Made by a program: the position numbers and the translations under genes. Positions 10,253 to 18,536 of a stretch of 37,668 nucleotides of DNA are shown one piece after another (positions within the stretch are counted from its first letter, which is position 1; every line of letters starts with the position of its first letter). The stretch is taken from positions 1 to 37,668 of the forward strand of contig JAEOUG010000065.1 of the NCBI GenBank assembly GCA_016839445.1. Reading direction: 5' to 3'. A model generated the notes under the pieces. That model made no database searches, was not told the DNA's origin, and saw only the letters and a program-made list of their open reading frames with translations. The stretch is from Candidatus Thorarchaeota archaeon. GTDB lineage: Archaea; Asgardarchaeota; Thorarchaeia; Thorarchaeales; Thorarchaeaceae.

Positions 10253-10939
10253 CTAGCAGGAGAGATAGCTGGCATAGCTCACGAACCGATATCCAAGGTT
10301 GTCTTTGAGGTCAGCCAAGAAGTCAAACATCTCGTTGCTCCTATGGTCCAGAGTGTGAATACCGACCTGAAGCGAGCCGCCGAGCTGGACCTCCAGCATG
10401 GCATCTACGGTGGGCAACCTCCGCCCGCCGTCTGATATCACCCGTGCGGCAACGCTCAGAGACCTGCCATCCAAAATCGAGTCAACGGTGTTCTCACGGA
10501 TGCAGTAAGCGAAACCGAGGTCTCTGGCCACCTTTGAGATCAGGGGTGGCGCTGCCCACTGGGGTGGCACGAATCCTTTCGGACTGATTCCGAATCCCTT
10601 TCGGATAAGGGCCCTTCCACTCTTCAGTCGTTTGAGGATCTGATCCCTCGAGAGCTTTGTGAACTCATCCTGAGACCCTGACTTGGTCGTGTGAGAGTAG
10701 CCGTGCTGTCCTATCTCCAATCCGAGCGACTGCAGGAACTGAGTGAACATCGAGTCGCGGGAGAAGGTATTCGTTCTCTTCATGAGATACATCGGCGTGA
10801 CCAGAAGGGTGTAGTCCGATATCCCTAGGTCGCAAAGGAGATCGTAGGTCTTCACTACATCATCCTCATAGACTGGTGAGATGTGGTGCACTGAGAGAAG
10901 GGCTGTTCGGTCCTCTACGATATCAACTGCCTTTCCCAA
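10253..10939 (-). CDS. DUF2334 / polysaccharide deacetylase-like protein
   Basis: The 228-residue product resembles the DUF2334 branch of the NodB-like (carbohydrate esterase 4) deacetylases. Visible motifs are SVHHISP near residue 16, QHGYSH near residue 78 (HxxxH metal site) and GFVPPQW near residue 122. Where DUF2334 proteins usually have His-Asp in the first motif, this one has His-His. There is no signal peptide, so a cytosolic enzyme acting on a soluble or nucleotide-linked substrate is as likely as a surface one. The start is TTG at 10937-10939, chosen because GAGGTGA lies 6 bases before it. It stands alone between the giant surface gene and the histone gene, all on the minus strand. 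Substrate unknown. Confidence 0.7.
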   Translation of the reverse strand: MGKAVDIVEDRTALLSVHHISPVYEDDVVKTYDLLCDLGISDYTLLVTPMYLMKRTNTFSRDSMFTQFLQSLGLEIGQHGYSHTTKSGSQDEFTKLSRDQILKRLKSGRALIRKGFGISPKGFVPPQWAAPPLISKVARDLGFAYCIRENTVDSILDGRSLSVAARVISDGGRRLPTVDAMLEVQLGGSLQVGIHTLDHRSNEMFDFLADLKDNLGYRFVSYASYLSC

Positions 10940-11013
10940 TCGGCCTCACCTCAAGTCTCTCTAGATAATGAGTGCTCATGCTCCCTGAAAAGCACTACTC
11001 AAAGGTACAGGTC

Positions 11014-11250
11014 TCAGAGAGGAGGCTTCCACTGCTTGTAGGCGAGCTCTATGTCCTTGTCTGTTATTGTCTTCCTGCCGGTGTGCTTTGTGAGGTCGAA
11101 GGCTCGCTTTGCGATTGTCTCCCCGATTTCCTCGAGGATCTTGGCTAGAGTCTCCGCACCCTTGTCACTGACTCTTCCAGCACCCGCCTTTCTGATCAGC
11201 CGGTCTATTGGCGCCACTGGAATGATTCTACCTTTTGTCGATCTAGGCAA
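11014..11250 (-). CDS. Archaeal histone (HMf family)
   Basis: The 78-residue protein has one histone fold. It opens with IPVAPIDRLIRKAG, has RVSD in loop 1, a long central helix, and TGRKTITDKDIELA at the end, all typical of HMf/HMt histones. It dimerises and wraps DNA. The start is TTG at 11248-11250, supported by GGAG with a 9-base spacer; no ATG lies at the expected N-terminus. There is no long N- or C-terminal tail. The gene has its own TATA-like box upstream and is not obviously in an operon. Confidence 0.95.
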   Translation of the reverse strand: MPRSTKGRIIPVAPIDRLIRKAGAGRVSDKGAETLAKILEEIGETIAKRAFDLTKHTGRKTITDKDIELAYKQWKPPL

Positions 11251-11310
11251 CGTTTCACACTCCGCAAATCGGAATCAGAGGCCTGATATGCTCGTTTCGA
11301 GTCCGTTTTC

Positions 11311-11318
11311 TATTTAAG
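11311..11318 (-). promoter_or_regulatory. TATA-like box of the histone gene
   Basis: On the minus strand CTTAAATA is preceded by a purine-rich stretch. It puts the transcript start near 11285-11290 and gives a leader of about 38 bases. A small inverted repeat, CTCG-TTT-CGAG (11291-11301), sits between this box and the inferred start. Confidence 0.6.
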
Positions 11319-11391
11319 AACTTTGTAATACGGGAAACGGATGAGGAGAATCGGCGGGCTTTGAAGAGAGAACCTATCCATGGTCCTAGCA

Positions 11392-12576
11392 TCACTTGGG
11401 CCATGCTCGAAGCGTCACGATTCTGGCATCACGTATCTCTTGCTTGAGGATGTCATCGGACATGTCTTTCTCTGCGGCTTCGACCTTCTCCTTGTCAGCG
11501 AACACAGATGGATACTGAGGAGCAAGAGTGCAACACGTGACGCCCTCATCTGCGAACTTGTAGGTGCCAATCGCGCGAGCAATGCGGATGATGTCCACCT
11601 TGTCATCTCCAGCCAAGGGGCGCAGGATTGGGAAGTCGGTAACGGCGCTGTCTATGGCTCGAAGGTTGGCAGTTGTCTGTGATGCCTGCTCACCAATTAT
11701 CTCTCCAGTGACGATAGCATGAGCGTCTTCAGCGATGGCGATCTCGCGGGCCAGACGTAGCATGTTCCTCTTGCAGAACAGGCAGGTCATCTTCTTCGGG
11801 CCGTGTCCTATTGCATCGTCAAGGTCAGGTCCGTGCGGCACTATGTACATCTTGACCTCATGTCCGTACACATAGGAGGCCAGAACGCGGGCTTGCTCGA
11901 CGGCGATTTCAGAACATCGCTCATCACAGTGTGGAGTGTTGTCGAAATAGACGAAGATGGGAATGCACCCCCTCTTCATCACCTTGAAGGCTGCTACCGG
12001 GCTGTCGAGTCCCGTTGATACTGTGCAGACAACCCTTCCTTGGGTCCCAGTGGGCATTCCGCCAAGTCCCTGCACGGTCTTGGTGAAGATGTAGGCCTGG
12101 CTCTCCCTGACTTCGACATAGATCTCCTGATCTGGGGCATGGAGGTCAACAGGCAGTTTCATCGGCCCCTCGAAGATTCGCTCACCAAGCTTCTCCCGGA
12201 TGTCTTGGCTTGAGTAATCATGAGTGCCGACTCGTCGGGCATCCACCTTGAAGGACCTGCCCTTCTCGAACTCGGCCAATGCTACCTCCTCACCCCCATT
12301 CAGAATCGTTCCGAAATCAGAGGATGTTACGACAACGGGGGACGTTGACACTACGCCAAAGATCCCCGCACACACCTTGGCTGCTCTTACCGCATCATTG
12401 GTTTCCACAAAGATACGTCCGTACTGACGGTCAATGGCAGAGAATGGAACGCCATGTTCCGATAGAGCAATCTCGACCTGACGAACAAGAAGGTCCGTCA
12501 TCCGGCGTCTCGTCTGCTTGGATTTGATCCCAATCTCTCCATATCGCAGAAGTACGGCCGAATGCTCAGGGGCCAT
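11392..12576 (-). CDS. thiI: tRNA 4-thiouridine synthase ThiI, archaeal type
   Basis: The 394-residue product makes 4-thiouridine at tRNA position 8. It has an N-terminal ferredoxin-like part, a THUMP region (about 60-165) that binds the tRNA, and a PP-loop ATPase domain with STGLDSP at 187-193 in place of the common SGGxDS. There is no C-terminal rhodanese domain, as usual in archaea. Instead there is Cys265-x2-Cys268 and a Cys pair at 348-349. This is the three-cysteine pattern associated with an iron-sulfur cluster in archaeal ThiI. GEIIGEQASQT at 291-301 is also typical. The ATG start has a GGATGTGAG ribosome site. The alkaline phosphatase gene ends 73 bases upstream on the same strand. 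The thiazole-synthesis role of bacterial ThiI need not apply. Confidence 0.93.
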   Translation of the reverse strand: MAPEHSAVLLRYGEIGIKSKQTRRRMTDLLVRQVEIALSEHGVPFSAIDRQYGRIFVETNDAVRAAKVCAGIFGVVSTSPVVVTSSDFGTILNGGEEVALAEFEKGRSFKVDARRVGTHDYSSQDIREKLGERIFEGPMKLPVDLHAPDQEIYVEVRESQAYIFTKTVQGLGGMPTGTQGRVVCTVSTGLDSPVAAFKVMKRGCIPIFVYFDNTPHCDERCSEIAVEQARVLASYVYGHEVKMYIVPHGPDLDDAIGHGPKKMTCLFCKRNMLRLAREIAIAEDAHAIVTGEIIGEQASQTTANLRAIDSAVTDFPILRPLAGDDKVDIIRIARAIGTYKFADEGVTCCTLAPQYPSVFADKEKVEAAEKDMSDDILKQEIRDARIVTLRAWPK

Positions 12577-12649
12577 CGACTCTCACATCCTAGGGAAACC
12601 AACTCTACCGGGTTCTCATATGAATCTACTCAACCCGAATCTGGAATAC

Positions 12650-14035
12650 TCATCTTCTCCTCAGAACGTAGACCACTGCAACGAGCACGACGATACCTAG
12701 CCCAGCTGACGCGTAGAGAATCAGATTCGGGTCTGTCGTGCCTCCATCTGTGGTGGACCCAGACGTTGTCGACGTAGTTGTGGAATCTCCCGTGGTCGAC
12801 GATGTGCTGGTCGTAGATGTCGAGACGTCGGTGACTGAGAGCGGCTCTCCAGCGTAGTAGTCAGCCATCAACGTGAAGATGTCAGTGTTGTCGATTAGCA
12901 GGTCGCCAGGGAGTGACTCGAACACTGAACCATAGCAGAAGAGCCCGACCGGGGTCGCTGTGTGGTATGTTGAACTCCAAGTAGTCGTCACGTTGGTAGC
13001 ACGTTCGACTCGAAGTGATCTTCGGTCAGATTCTTGCATGAGGCTTCCTGGTAGTACGTCATCGAGGTTGTGTCCCACAACCTTCATCCCGCCGGTTTCG
13101 TGGTCTGCTGTCACAATCAGGATAGTATCAGGATTGTCTTGTACGAATTCGAGCGCGAGAGCCACGGCCTTGTCAAACTCGATGGTTTCGAGGGCCACCC
13201 CGATTCGGTCGTTATCATGACCAGCGAAGTCGATCTGACCTCCCTCAACCATAAGGAAGAATCCATCTTCATCCTGTGAGAGGAGCTCAATTGACTTGTT
13301 CGTCATTTCCAGGATTGAGGGTGTTGCGGTGTAATCACGGTACCTCTCCTCATCCATATACGAATCCGCAAAGAGACCCAGTATCTTCCCTGACGTGAAG
13401 TCGAGCAGCGCAGTTCGATTGGTCACGAGTGTGTAGCCATTGGAGGCCATTGTGTTCAGCTGGTTTTGCGAGAAGTGCTGGAGCCCTCCACCCATTAGGA
13501 CGTCAACTCCGGCCTGTTCAACAATTTGTGAAGTGATCTCTGAATAGTCGCTCCTACTCTCGACATGAGTCATGAATGCTGCAGGTGTGGCGTGTTGAAT
13601 CATGGTCGTCGTCACCAATCCCGTAGACTTGTTCAACTTCTGAGCAATCTCCAGGATTGTCTCCAACGGCTCGCCAGATGGAGTCACGGCAATCATGTTG
13701 TTGTTGGTCTTGTTACCTGTGGCAATAGCTGTACCTGCGGCGGCGGAGTCTGTGATTTCGGCATCCAGGCTAGAAGTGATCACTGAGGCATTCCATGTCA
13801 GGGTCTCGAAACTCAGTGTGCCTGTGGCGTTATACTCAACCAGTCCGGCGAGAGACATATGCTCATATCCCATGCCATCACCAATCATCAGGATGATGCT
13901 ACGGCTCTCTGTCTGTGCGATGTTGGACTGCACAGGAAGATATCCACTTGGAGCGCCGGTGGCGACGAAGATGGGAGCTGCAAGTAGAATCACTACAAGA
14001 CACACTTGGAATCCAGAAGCACTCATGAGTCGCAT
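12650..14035 (-). CDS. phoA: Secreted, membrane-anchored alkaline phosphatase
   Basis: The 461-residue product is a PhoA-type alkaline phosphatase that releases phosphate from monoesters outside the cell. Residues 1-28 form a signal peptide. The core has IGDGMG at 51-56 (metal Asp53), TDSAAAGTA at 95-103 (nucleophile Ser97), EGGQIDFAGHDND at 264-276, TADHETGG at 309-316 and HTATP with His358. Residues about 402-435 form a Ser/Thr/Gly-rich stalk that is probably glycosylated. A final transmembrane helix (438-458) ends in RRR, so the enzyme is held on the outer face of the membrane. The start is ATG 14033-14035; an in-frame ATG three codons later is possible. It is divergent from hyuA. Confidence 0.93.
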   Translation of the reverse strand: MRLMSASGFQVCLVVILLAAPIFVATGAPSGYLPVQSNIAQTESRSIILMIGDGMGYEHMSLAGLVEYNATGTLSFETLTWNASVITSSLDAEITDSAAAGTAIATGNKTNNNMIAVTPSGEPLETILEIAQKLNKSTGLVTTTMIQHATPAAFMTHVESRSDYSEITSQIVEQAGVDVLMGGGLQHFSQNQLNTMASNGYTLVTNRTALLDFTSGKILGLFADSYMDEERYRDYTATPSILEMTNKSIELLSQDEDGFFLMVEGGQIDFAGHDNDRIGVALETIEFDKAVALALEFVQDNPDTILIVTADHETGGMKVVGHNLDDVLPGSLMQESDRRSLRVERATNVTTTWSSTYHTATPVGLFCYGSVFESLPGDLLIDNTDIFTLMADYYAGEPLSVTDVSTSTTSTSSTTGDSTTTSTTSGSTTDGGTTDPNLILYASAGLGIVVLVAVVYVLRRR

Positions 14036-14054
14036 ACGGTGGGAGAAGGCAATC

Positions 14055-14065
14055 CAAATATTAAG
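14055..14065. promoter_or_regulatory. Shared AT-rich promoter box between alkaline phosphatase and hyuA
   Basis: The stretch AAATATTAAG contains the palindrome AATATT and is the clearest AT-rich box in the 81 bases between the two divergent starts. Read on the minus strand (CTTAATATTT) it lies about 23-26 bases before the phosphatase ATG, which would make that transcript nearly leaderless. Read on the plus strand it gives hyuA a leader of about 30 bases. Confidence 0.4.
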
Positions 14066-14116
14066 TCACACCAATAGGCAAAGACTTCATATTTGGCTCA
14101 GGAAGCCAGTGCTTCG

Positions 14117-16144
14117 ATGACAGTAATCGGCGTCGATGTCGGAGGCACCTTCACCGACATCATCCTGATGAACCCGGAGACAGGGCTACAGATTGTCCAC
14201 AAGGTACCTACGACTCCGGAGAGTCAGGACAAGGCCGTAATGAGAGGCATCTCGGAACTCCTCACAGGTCAAGACCTCGAGCCTGATGATGTGGAACTCG
14301 TCGTACACGGAACCACGGTAGCCACAAATGCCATGTTAGAGAGGAAGGGTGCCAGAGTAGTACTCGTGACCACAGCAGGCCTCGAAGATGTCATCGAGAT
14401 AGGAAGACAGAACCGCGAAGAGATCTACAGCCTGGTGGCTACGCGCCCTGAACCACTGGTGAAGAGGGAGGATAGGATAGGTCTCAGGGAGCGGCTTGAC
14501 TACAAGGGTACCGTGCTAGAGAACCTATCTGAAGAAGAGATCGAGAACATTGTATCTCAGACCAAGGAGAGAAGCCCGGAATCTGTGGCCGTTTCGCTCC
14601 TCTTCTCATACGCCAACCCTTCACATGAGCAGAGAGTCCACGAGCAATTGGAGAAGTCGCTTGACGCCTATGTGGTGTCTTCCTCGAGAGTCCTACCCGA
14701 ATTCAGGGAGTTCGAGAGAACCTCGACTACAGTCCTCGAGGCATACCTCGGCCCGCTGGTTGTAGGATACCTCAAGAAACTGGATTCATCCTTAGGTAGC
14801 CTCTGCAAGAACGCAAAGCTTGCAGTGATGCAGTCCAATGGAGGGACAATCCTCGCCAGGGAGGCCAGAGGAAACGCCATAGGACTCGCAATATCTGGCC
14901 TTGCAGGAGGAGCGATAGGAGGGCATCAGATTGCGGCACAGGCGAGTCTATCCAAAGTCATCACGTTGGACATGGGCGGAACAAGCTGCGACATCAGCGC
15001 CATAGATGGAGAGGTAGTCATCAGATCAGACAACGAGGTGGGGGGCCTACCCCTTCGCACACCCAGTGTTGATGTGAAGACAATTGGTGCAGGAGGAGGT
15101 AGCATCGCGTGGCTGGACCAAGCAGGGATACTTCATGTCGGACCTCAGAGCGCTGGGGCTGTGCCGGGCCCAGCGTCATACGGGAAAGGCGGAACTTCTG
15201 CCACAGTAACTGACGCAAACCTCGTCATAGGTCGGCTCAACCCAGATTACTTCCTAGGCGGGGCAGTCAAGCTCAACTACGAACTGGCTCATGGTGCAAT
15301 CCAGAGCCTAGCAAGGACCCTCGACCTAACAGCCGAGCAGACCGCCCTAGGGGTCGTCAGGATATCTACCGCCAATATGGTTCAGGCAATACGAGAGGTA
15401 ACCATCGAGAGGGGCAAGGACCCAAGAGGGTTTGTGCTCGTCCCCTTCGGTGGAGCGGGACCAACGCAAGGCGTCGACATCGCCGAGGCATTGGGCATAG
15501 GCGAGATGCTCGTACCGCCATATCCTGGAATCACGTCTGCGTTGGGCCTCATCTGCGCTGATCTTAGAACAGACGTGATGCGCTCTCTGATTGTGCCGGC
15601 AGAACCGGAGAATGTACGTTCGGTATACAGGACCTTCGTGGAACTGAGTGATGAAGCCGCCAGGAAACTGCTCGACCAAGGAGCGAGAGTCAATGAAGTC
15701 CAACTGGAATGGACCATTGACATGAGGTATGCGGGCCAATCCCACGAGCTGAACACACCTATCAGCGGCCGGGACATCGAAGCGCTGTCAAAGACGGTTC
15801 ATGAGTTCCAGAGGATTCACGAGGGCTCTTACGGTTACTCGATGGACGGAAGATCCGTTGAGTGGGTGACAGCAAGAGTCTCAGCTCGGGCAGCACTCAG
15901 TAGATATCATTCTCAGGAACATATAGCCAGTTCGTCTGCGGAGTCCTTTGTCACTCGGAAGATAGTCCTTCCAGATGAATCCAGAGAAGAGGTCTACGTG
16001 TACAGAAGAGATACACTTGGCGCAGGATGCAATCTGGATGGGCCCTGTATCATTGAGCAGCTTGACACGACCGTCTATCTTGGGCCAAGCTGGCAAGCGA
16101 AGATGCTGGAAGATGGGTCTCTCAGGACGAGGAGGTCCAACTGA
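14117..16144 (+). CDS. hyuA: Hydantoinase/oxoprolinase family protein, subunit A
   Basis: The 675-residue product belongs to the HyuA family (N-methylhydantoinase A, 5-oxoprolinase N-terminal part, acetone carboxylase beta). These proteins use ATP to open or activate cyclic amides or ketones. GVDVGGTFTD at residues 5-14 is the phosphate-binding loop of the ASKHA fold. VHGTTVATNA, DMGGTSCDIS and TIGAGGGSIAW are further family motifs. The start is ATG 14117, with AGGAAG 11 bases before it; a TTG at 14093 is in frame but has no ribosome site and adds an atypical N-terminus. Its stop shares one base with the start of hyuB. Which substrate is used (5-oxoproline, hydantoin, a ketone) cannot be told from sequence. 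Confidence 0.9.
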   Translation: MTVIGVDVGGTFTDIILMNPETGLQIVHKVPTTPESQDKAVMRGISELLTGQDLEPDDVELVVHGTTVATNAMLERKGARVVLVTTAGLEDVIEIGRQNREEIYSLVATRPEPLVKREDRIGLRERLDYKGTVLENLSEEEIENIVSQTKERSPESVAVSLLFSYANPSHEQRVHEQLEKSLDAYVVSSSRVLPEFREFERTSTTVLEAYLGPLVVGYLKKLDSSLGSLCKNAKLAVMQSNGGTILAREARGNAIGLAISGLAGGAIGGHQIAAQASLSKVITLDMGGTSCDISAIDGEVVIRSDNEVGGLPLRTPSVDVKTIGAGGGSIAWLDQAGILHVGPQSAGAVPGPASYGKGGTSATVTDANLVIGRLNPDYFLGGAVKLNYELAHGAIQSLARTLDLTAEQTALGVVRISTANMVQAIREVTIERGKDPRGFVLVPFGGAGPTQGVDIAEALGIGEMLVPPYPGITSALGLICADLRTDVMRSLIVPAEPENVRSVYRTFVELSDEAARKLLDQGARVNEVQLEWTIDMRYAGQSHELNTPISGRDIEALSKTVHEFQRIHEGSYGYSMDGRSVEWVTARVSARAALSRYHSQEHIASSSAESFVTRKIVLPDESREEVYVYRRDTLGAGCNLDGPCIIEQLDTTVYLGPSWQAKMLEDGSLRTRRSN

Positions 16145-17721
16145 TGATTGACGACCCAATCACCTTCGAGGTCATCAAGAACTCGCTCATTTCATGTGCG
16201 AGAGAGATGAGTCAGGCCCTGCGAAGAACTGCATTCAGCCCGAACATCAAGGAGAGAAGAGACTGTAGCTGTGCTGTCTTTGATTCTCAGGGAAGACTGA
16301 TTGCCCAGTCAAAGGACATTCCAGTCCATCTAGGGGCCATGCCTCTCTCTGTGAGATCCTGTGTTGATACACTTGGAGATGAATTGACAGAGGGCTCGAT
16401 GGCCCTCGTCAATGACCCGTACTCGGGAGGCTCCCATCTGCCTGACTTGACCCTCGTTAATCCAGTCTATGAGAATGGCGAGAGGGTTGCATTCGCAGCC
16501 AACCGAGCCCATCATGCAGACATCGGTGGAGAGAGCCCAGGATCTATGCCGGGCATGTCGTTGTCCCTCGAGGAAGAGGGAATCGTCATTCCGCCGAGAA
16601 TCGTTGTCGAAGAAGGGGGTCTCAGGAAGGAGCACATATCGGATATATTACAGGCCACAAGAACACCTGACGAGAGACTTGGTGACCTATCTGCCCAAGT
16701 CGCCGCAAACCTTGTTGGTGCACGTAGACTGGCCCACGTTGCAGCGGAGCACGGATGGGAGGTGCTCTCCAGGTCCTTCGAGGAACTGAGGCTCTACTCT
16801 CAGGCAATGATGCGCTCAGCACTCGCGCAACATGTTGGCGGAACTGGCCAGTTCACCGATTACATGGATAGTGACGGCGCGGGATCATGGAGAATACCCA
16901 TCTCCACATCAATCTCACTAACAGAGAGTGGAGCAACTGTGGACTTTGAAGGGACTTCAGATCAGGTCGCAGGCAACATCAACTGCCCAATCGCGTCAAC
17001 CTTGTCCTCGGTATACTATGTCTTCATCACTCTCTTTGGTCGCGAGATACCGACGAACGAGGGGTGCTGGAGCGTGATAGATGTCAAGGTTCCACGCGGC
17101 TCGCTTCTGAATCCCGAGTATCCTGCAGCAGTATCTGCCGGAAATGTCGAAACCTCTCAGCGAATTGTGGACGTGACTTTGGGGGCGATGGCGAAGATTG
17201 TACCCGACTTGGTTCCAGCGTCCAGTCAAGGCACGATGAACAACTTGGTGATAGGTGGGATGGACCAGAGGAACGAGGCACCATTCTCCTTCTATGAGAC
17301 CATCGGAGGAGGGAGTGGAGCTGCCAAGGGGCAGCATGGATCAAGCGGAATCCATTCACATATGACGAACACCCTGAACACGCCTATTGAGGCTCTCGAG
17401 ATTGCGTATCCTCTGAGGGTTAGAAGATATGGACTACGGCGCGGAACCGGCGGCGGCGGCACCTGGAAAGGTGGCGATGGCATAGTCAGAGAGATTGAGA
17501 TTATCGGAGAGCAATGCACAATCTCAATACAATCAGAACGTCGACACTCGCAGCCCTGGGGGCTCAAAGGTGGCCACCAAGGCGAACGTGGCAGGAACAC
17601 AATCATCTACGAGGGAGAGGAAAAGCCGCTCCAAGCCAAGACCTCTGTCGTGGTCCTGGATGGAGCGACGGTGAGGATTGAAACACCTGGTGGAGGGGGA
17701 TGGGGAGAGTCCCCGGAGTGA
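16144..17721 (+). CDS. hyuB: Hydantoinase/oxoprolinase family protein, subunit B
   Basis: The 525-residue product is the HyuB partner of the preceding gene. It begins with DPITFEVIKNSL, the usual opening of the family, and has NDPYSGGSHLPD near residue 96, HHADIGG near 122, and a glycine-rich end (RRGTGGGGTWKGGDG and ETPGGGGWGE). Length is normal. The TGATG overlap with hyuA means the two are co-translated and most likely form one enzyme. The next gene is convergent and starts only 13 bases after this stop. No transporter or accessory gene for the substrate lies alongside. Confidence 0.9.
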   Translation: MIDDPITFEVIKNSLISCAREMSQALRRTAFSPNIKERRDCSCAVFDSQGRLIAQSKDIPVHLGAMPLSVRSCVDTLGDELTEGSMALVNDPYSGGSHLPDLTLVNPVYENGERVAFAANRAHHADIGGESPGSMPGMSLSLEEEGIVIPPRIVVEEGGLRKEHISDILQATRTPDERLGDLSAQVAANLVGARRLAHVAAEHGWEVLSRSFEELRLYSQAMMRSALAQHVGGTGQFTDYMDSDGAGSWRIPISTSISLTESGATVDFEGTSDQVAGNINCPIASTLSSVYYVFITLFGREIPTNEGCWSVIDVKVPRGSLLNPEYPAAVSAGNVETSQRIVDVTLGAMAKIVPDLVPASSQGTMNNLVIGGMDQRNEAPFSFYETIGGGSGAAKGQHGSSGIHSHMTNTLNTPIEALEIAYPLRVRRYGLRRGTGGGGTWKGGDGIVREIEIIGEQCTISIQSERRHSQPWGLKGGHQGERGRNTIIYEGEEKPLQAKTSVVVLDGATVRIETPGGGGWGESPE

Positions 17722-17734
17722 CACTGGGAAGCAC

Positions 17735-18484
17735 TTAGACGCCTAGAGAGACTCCGCCATCAAGGGCGTTGACCTTGATTGTCTTAGACTGCTCTCCAGC
17801 TGATGCGCTGATGTAGTAGACGGGAATGTAGAAACCATCAAGCTTCTTGAAAGTCAGATCGTGTGAGATGACTCTCTTGGCCCCTGAAGGCTTCTGGGAG
17901 GCAGCCTTCGATACTGCTTTCACAACCTTCGCAACGCTGTTGTACTTGCCAGCTCCGACACGTTGCTTCTTAATCCACGTCGGAGATGCGCTCTTCTTAC
18001 CCGGACCCTTGACTGTCTTCTCCATGACTCTCGCAGGCCCCCCAGTCTTCCCATCCAGAATCATCTGATCGCTGCGAGCGAGTTCAAACAACTCAACGAT
18101 GTCAATCTTCAAGGCGGGACCAGGAATGTCCTTCCCCTTCTTGGGAGTCATGACCTCTCCTCCCACAAGAGCGGCCTGGACCTGCTCATTCACACCGAGC
18201 TCCTGCGTTCTCAGTCGCAAGAACGAGAGCTCGAGGGCGGCCTCATAGTCACAATAGAAGTCATACTTGAGAGAAGGTCGTCCAATCTTGATTGCATCCA
18301 AGGACACCCCAAGAATGCCTGGAGCCTCCTGCTCAACGGTCTTGGCAGCCTTCTCAGGTTTGACCTTCGCAGCGAAGTAGTACGTCTTCTGCTTCTTATC
18401 ATCAACCTTCATCTTCGCGTGAGCGCCAGTAGTTTTGAAGCTGGCCTTTGACGGACCGGACTTCTTTGCCTTCTTCTTAGCCAT
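17735..18484 (-). CDS. Lysine-rich protein of unknown function
   Basis: The 249-residue product matches no family I recognise. It opens with a basic stretch (MAKKKAKKSG), followed by a mixed alpha/beta part beginning TYYFAAKVKP near residue 34, a central segment with VMTPKKGKDIPG, and a beta-rich end (SHDLTFKKLDGFYIPVYYIS). It has no cysteine cluster, transmembrane helix or signal peptide. I chose ATG 18484 because GGAG lies 8 bases before it; the frame opens 7 codons earlier. It follows the glutamyl-tRNA synthetase gene by 52 bases on the same strand and may share its transcript. The basic N-terminus could bind nucleic acid, but that is only a guess. Confidence 0.75.
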   Translation of the reverse strand: MAKKKAKKSGPSKASFKTTGAHAKMKVDDKKQKTYYFAAKVKPEKAAKTVEQEAPGILGVSLDAIKIGRPSLKYDFYCDYEAALELSFLRLRTQELGVNEQVQAALVGGEVMTPKKGKDIPGPALKIDIVELFELARSDQMILDGKTGGPARVMEKTVKGPGKKSASPTWIKKQRVGAGKYNSVAKVVKAVSKAASQKPSGAKRVISHDLTFKKLDGFYIPVYYISASAGEQSKTIKVNALDGGVSLGV

Positions 18485-18536
18485 GATAATCTCCAGTACG
18501 GCCACTGGCAGTCCTGCTATATGTTCTCTTTGGCCG

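Noticed and set aside
15347-15777. Long antisense frames inside hyuA
   Set aside because: They lie fully inside a well-conserved gene and have no family match or ribosome site.
17963-18451. A 162-codon plus-strand frame
   Set aside because: It is antisense to the lysine-rich gene; its Leu/Arg/Ser-rich sequence is the typical shadow of Lys/Glu-rich coding.
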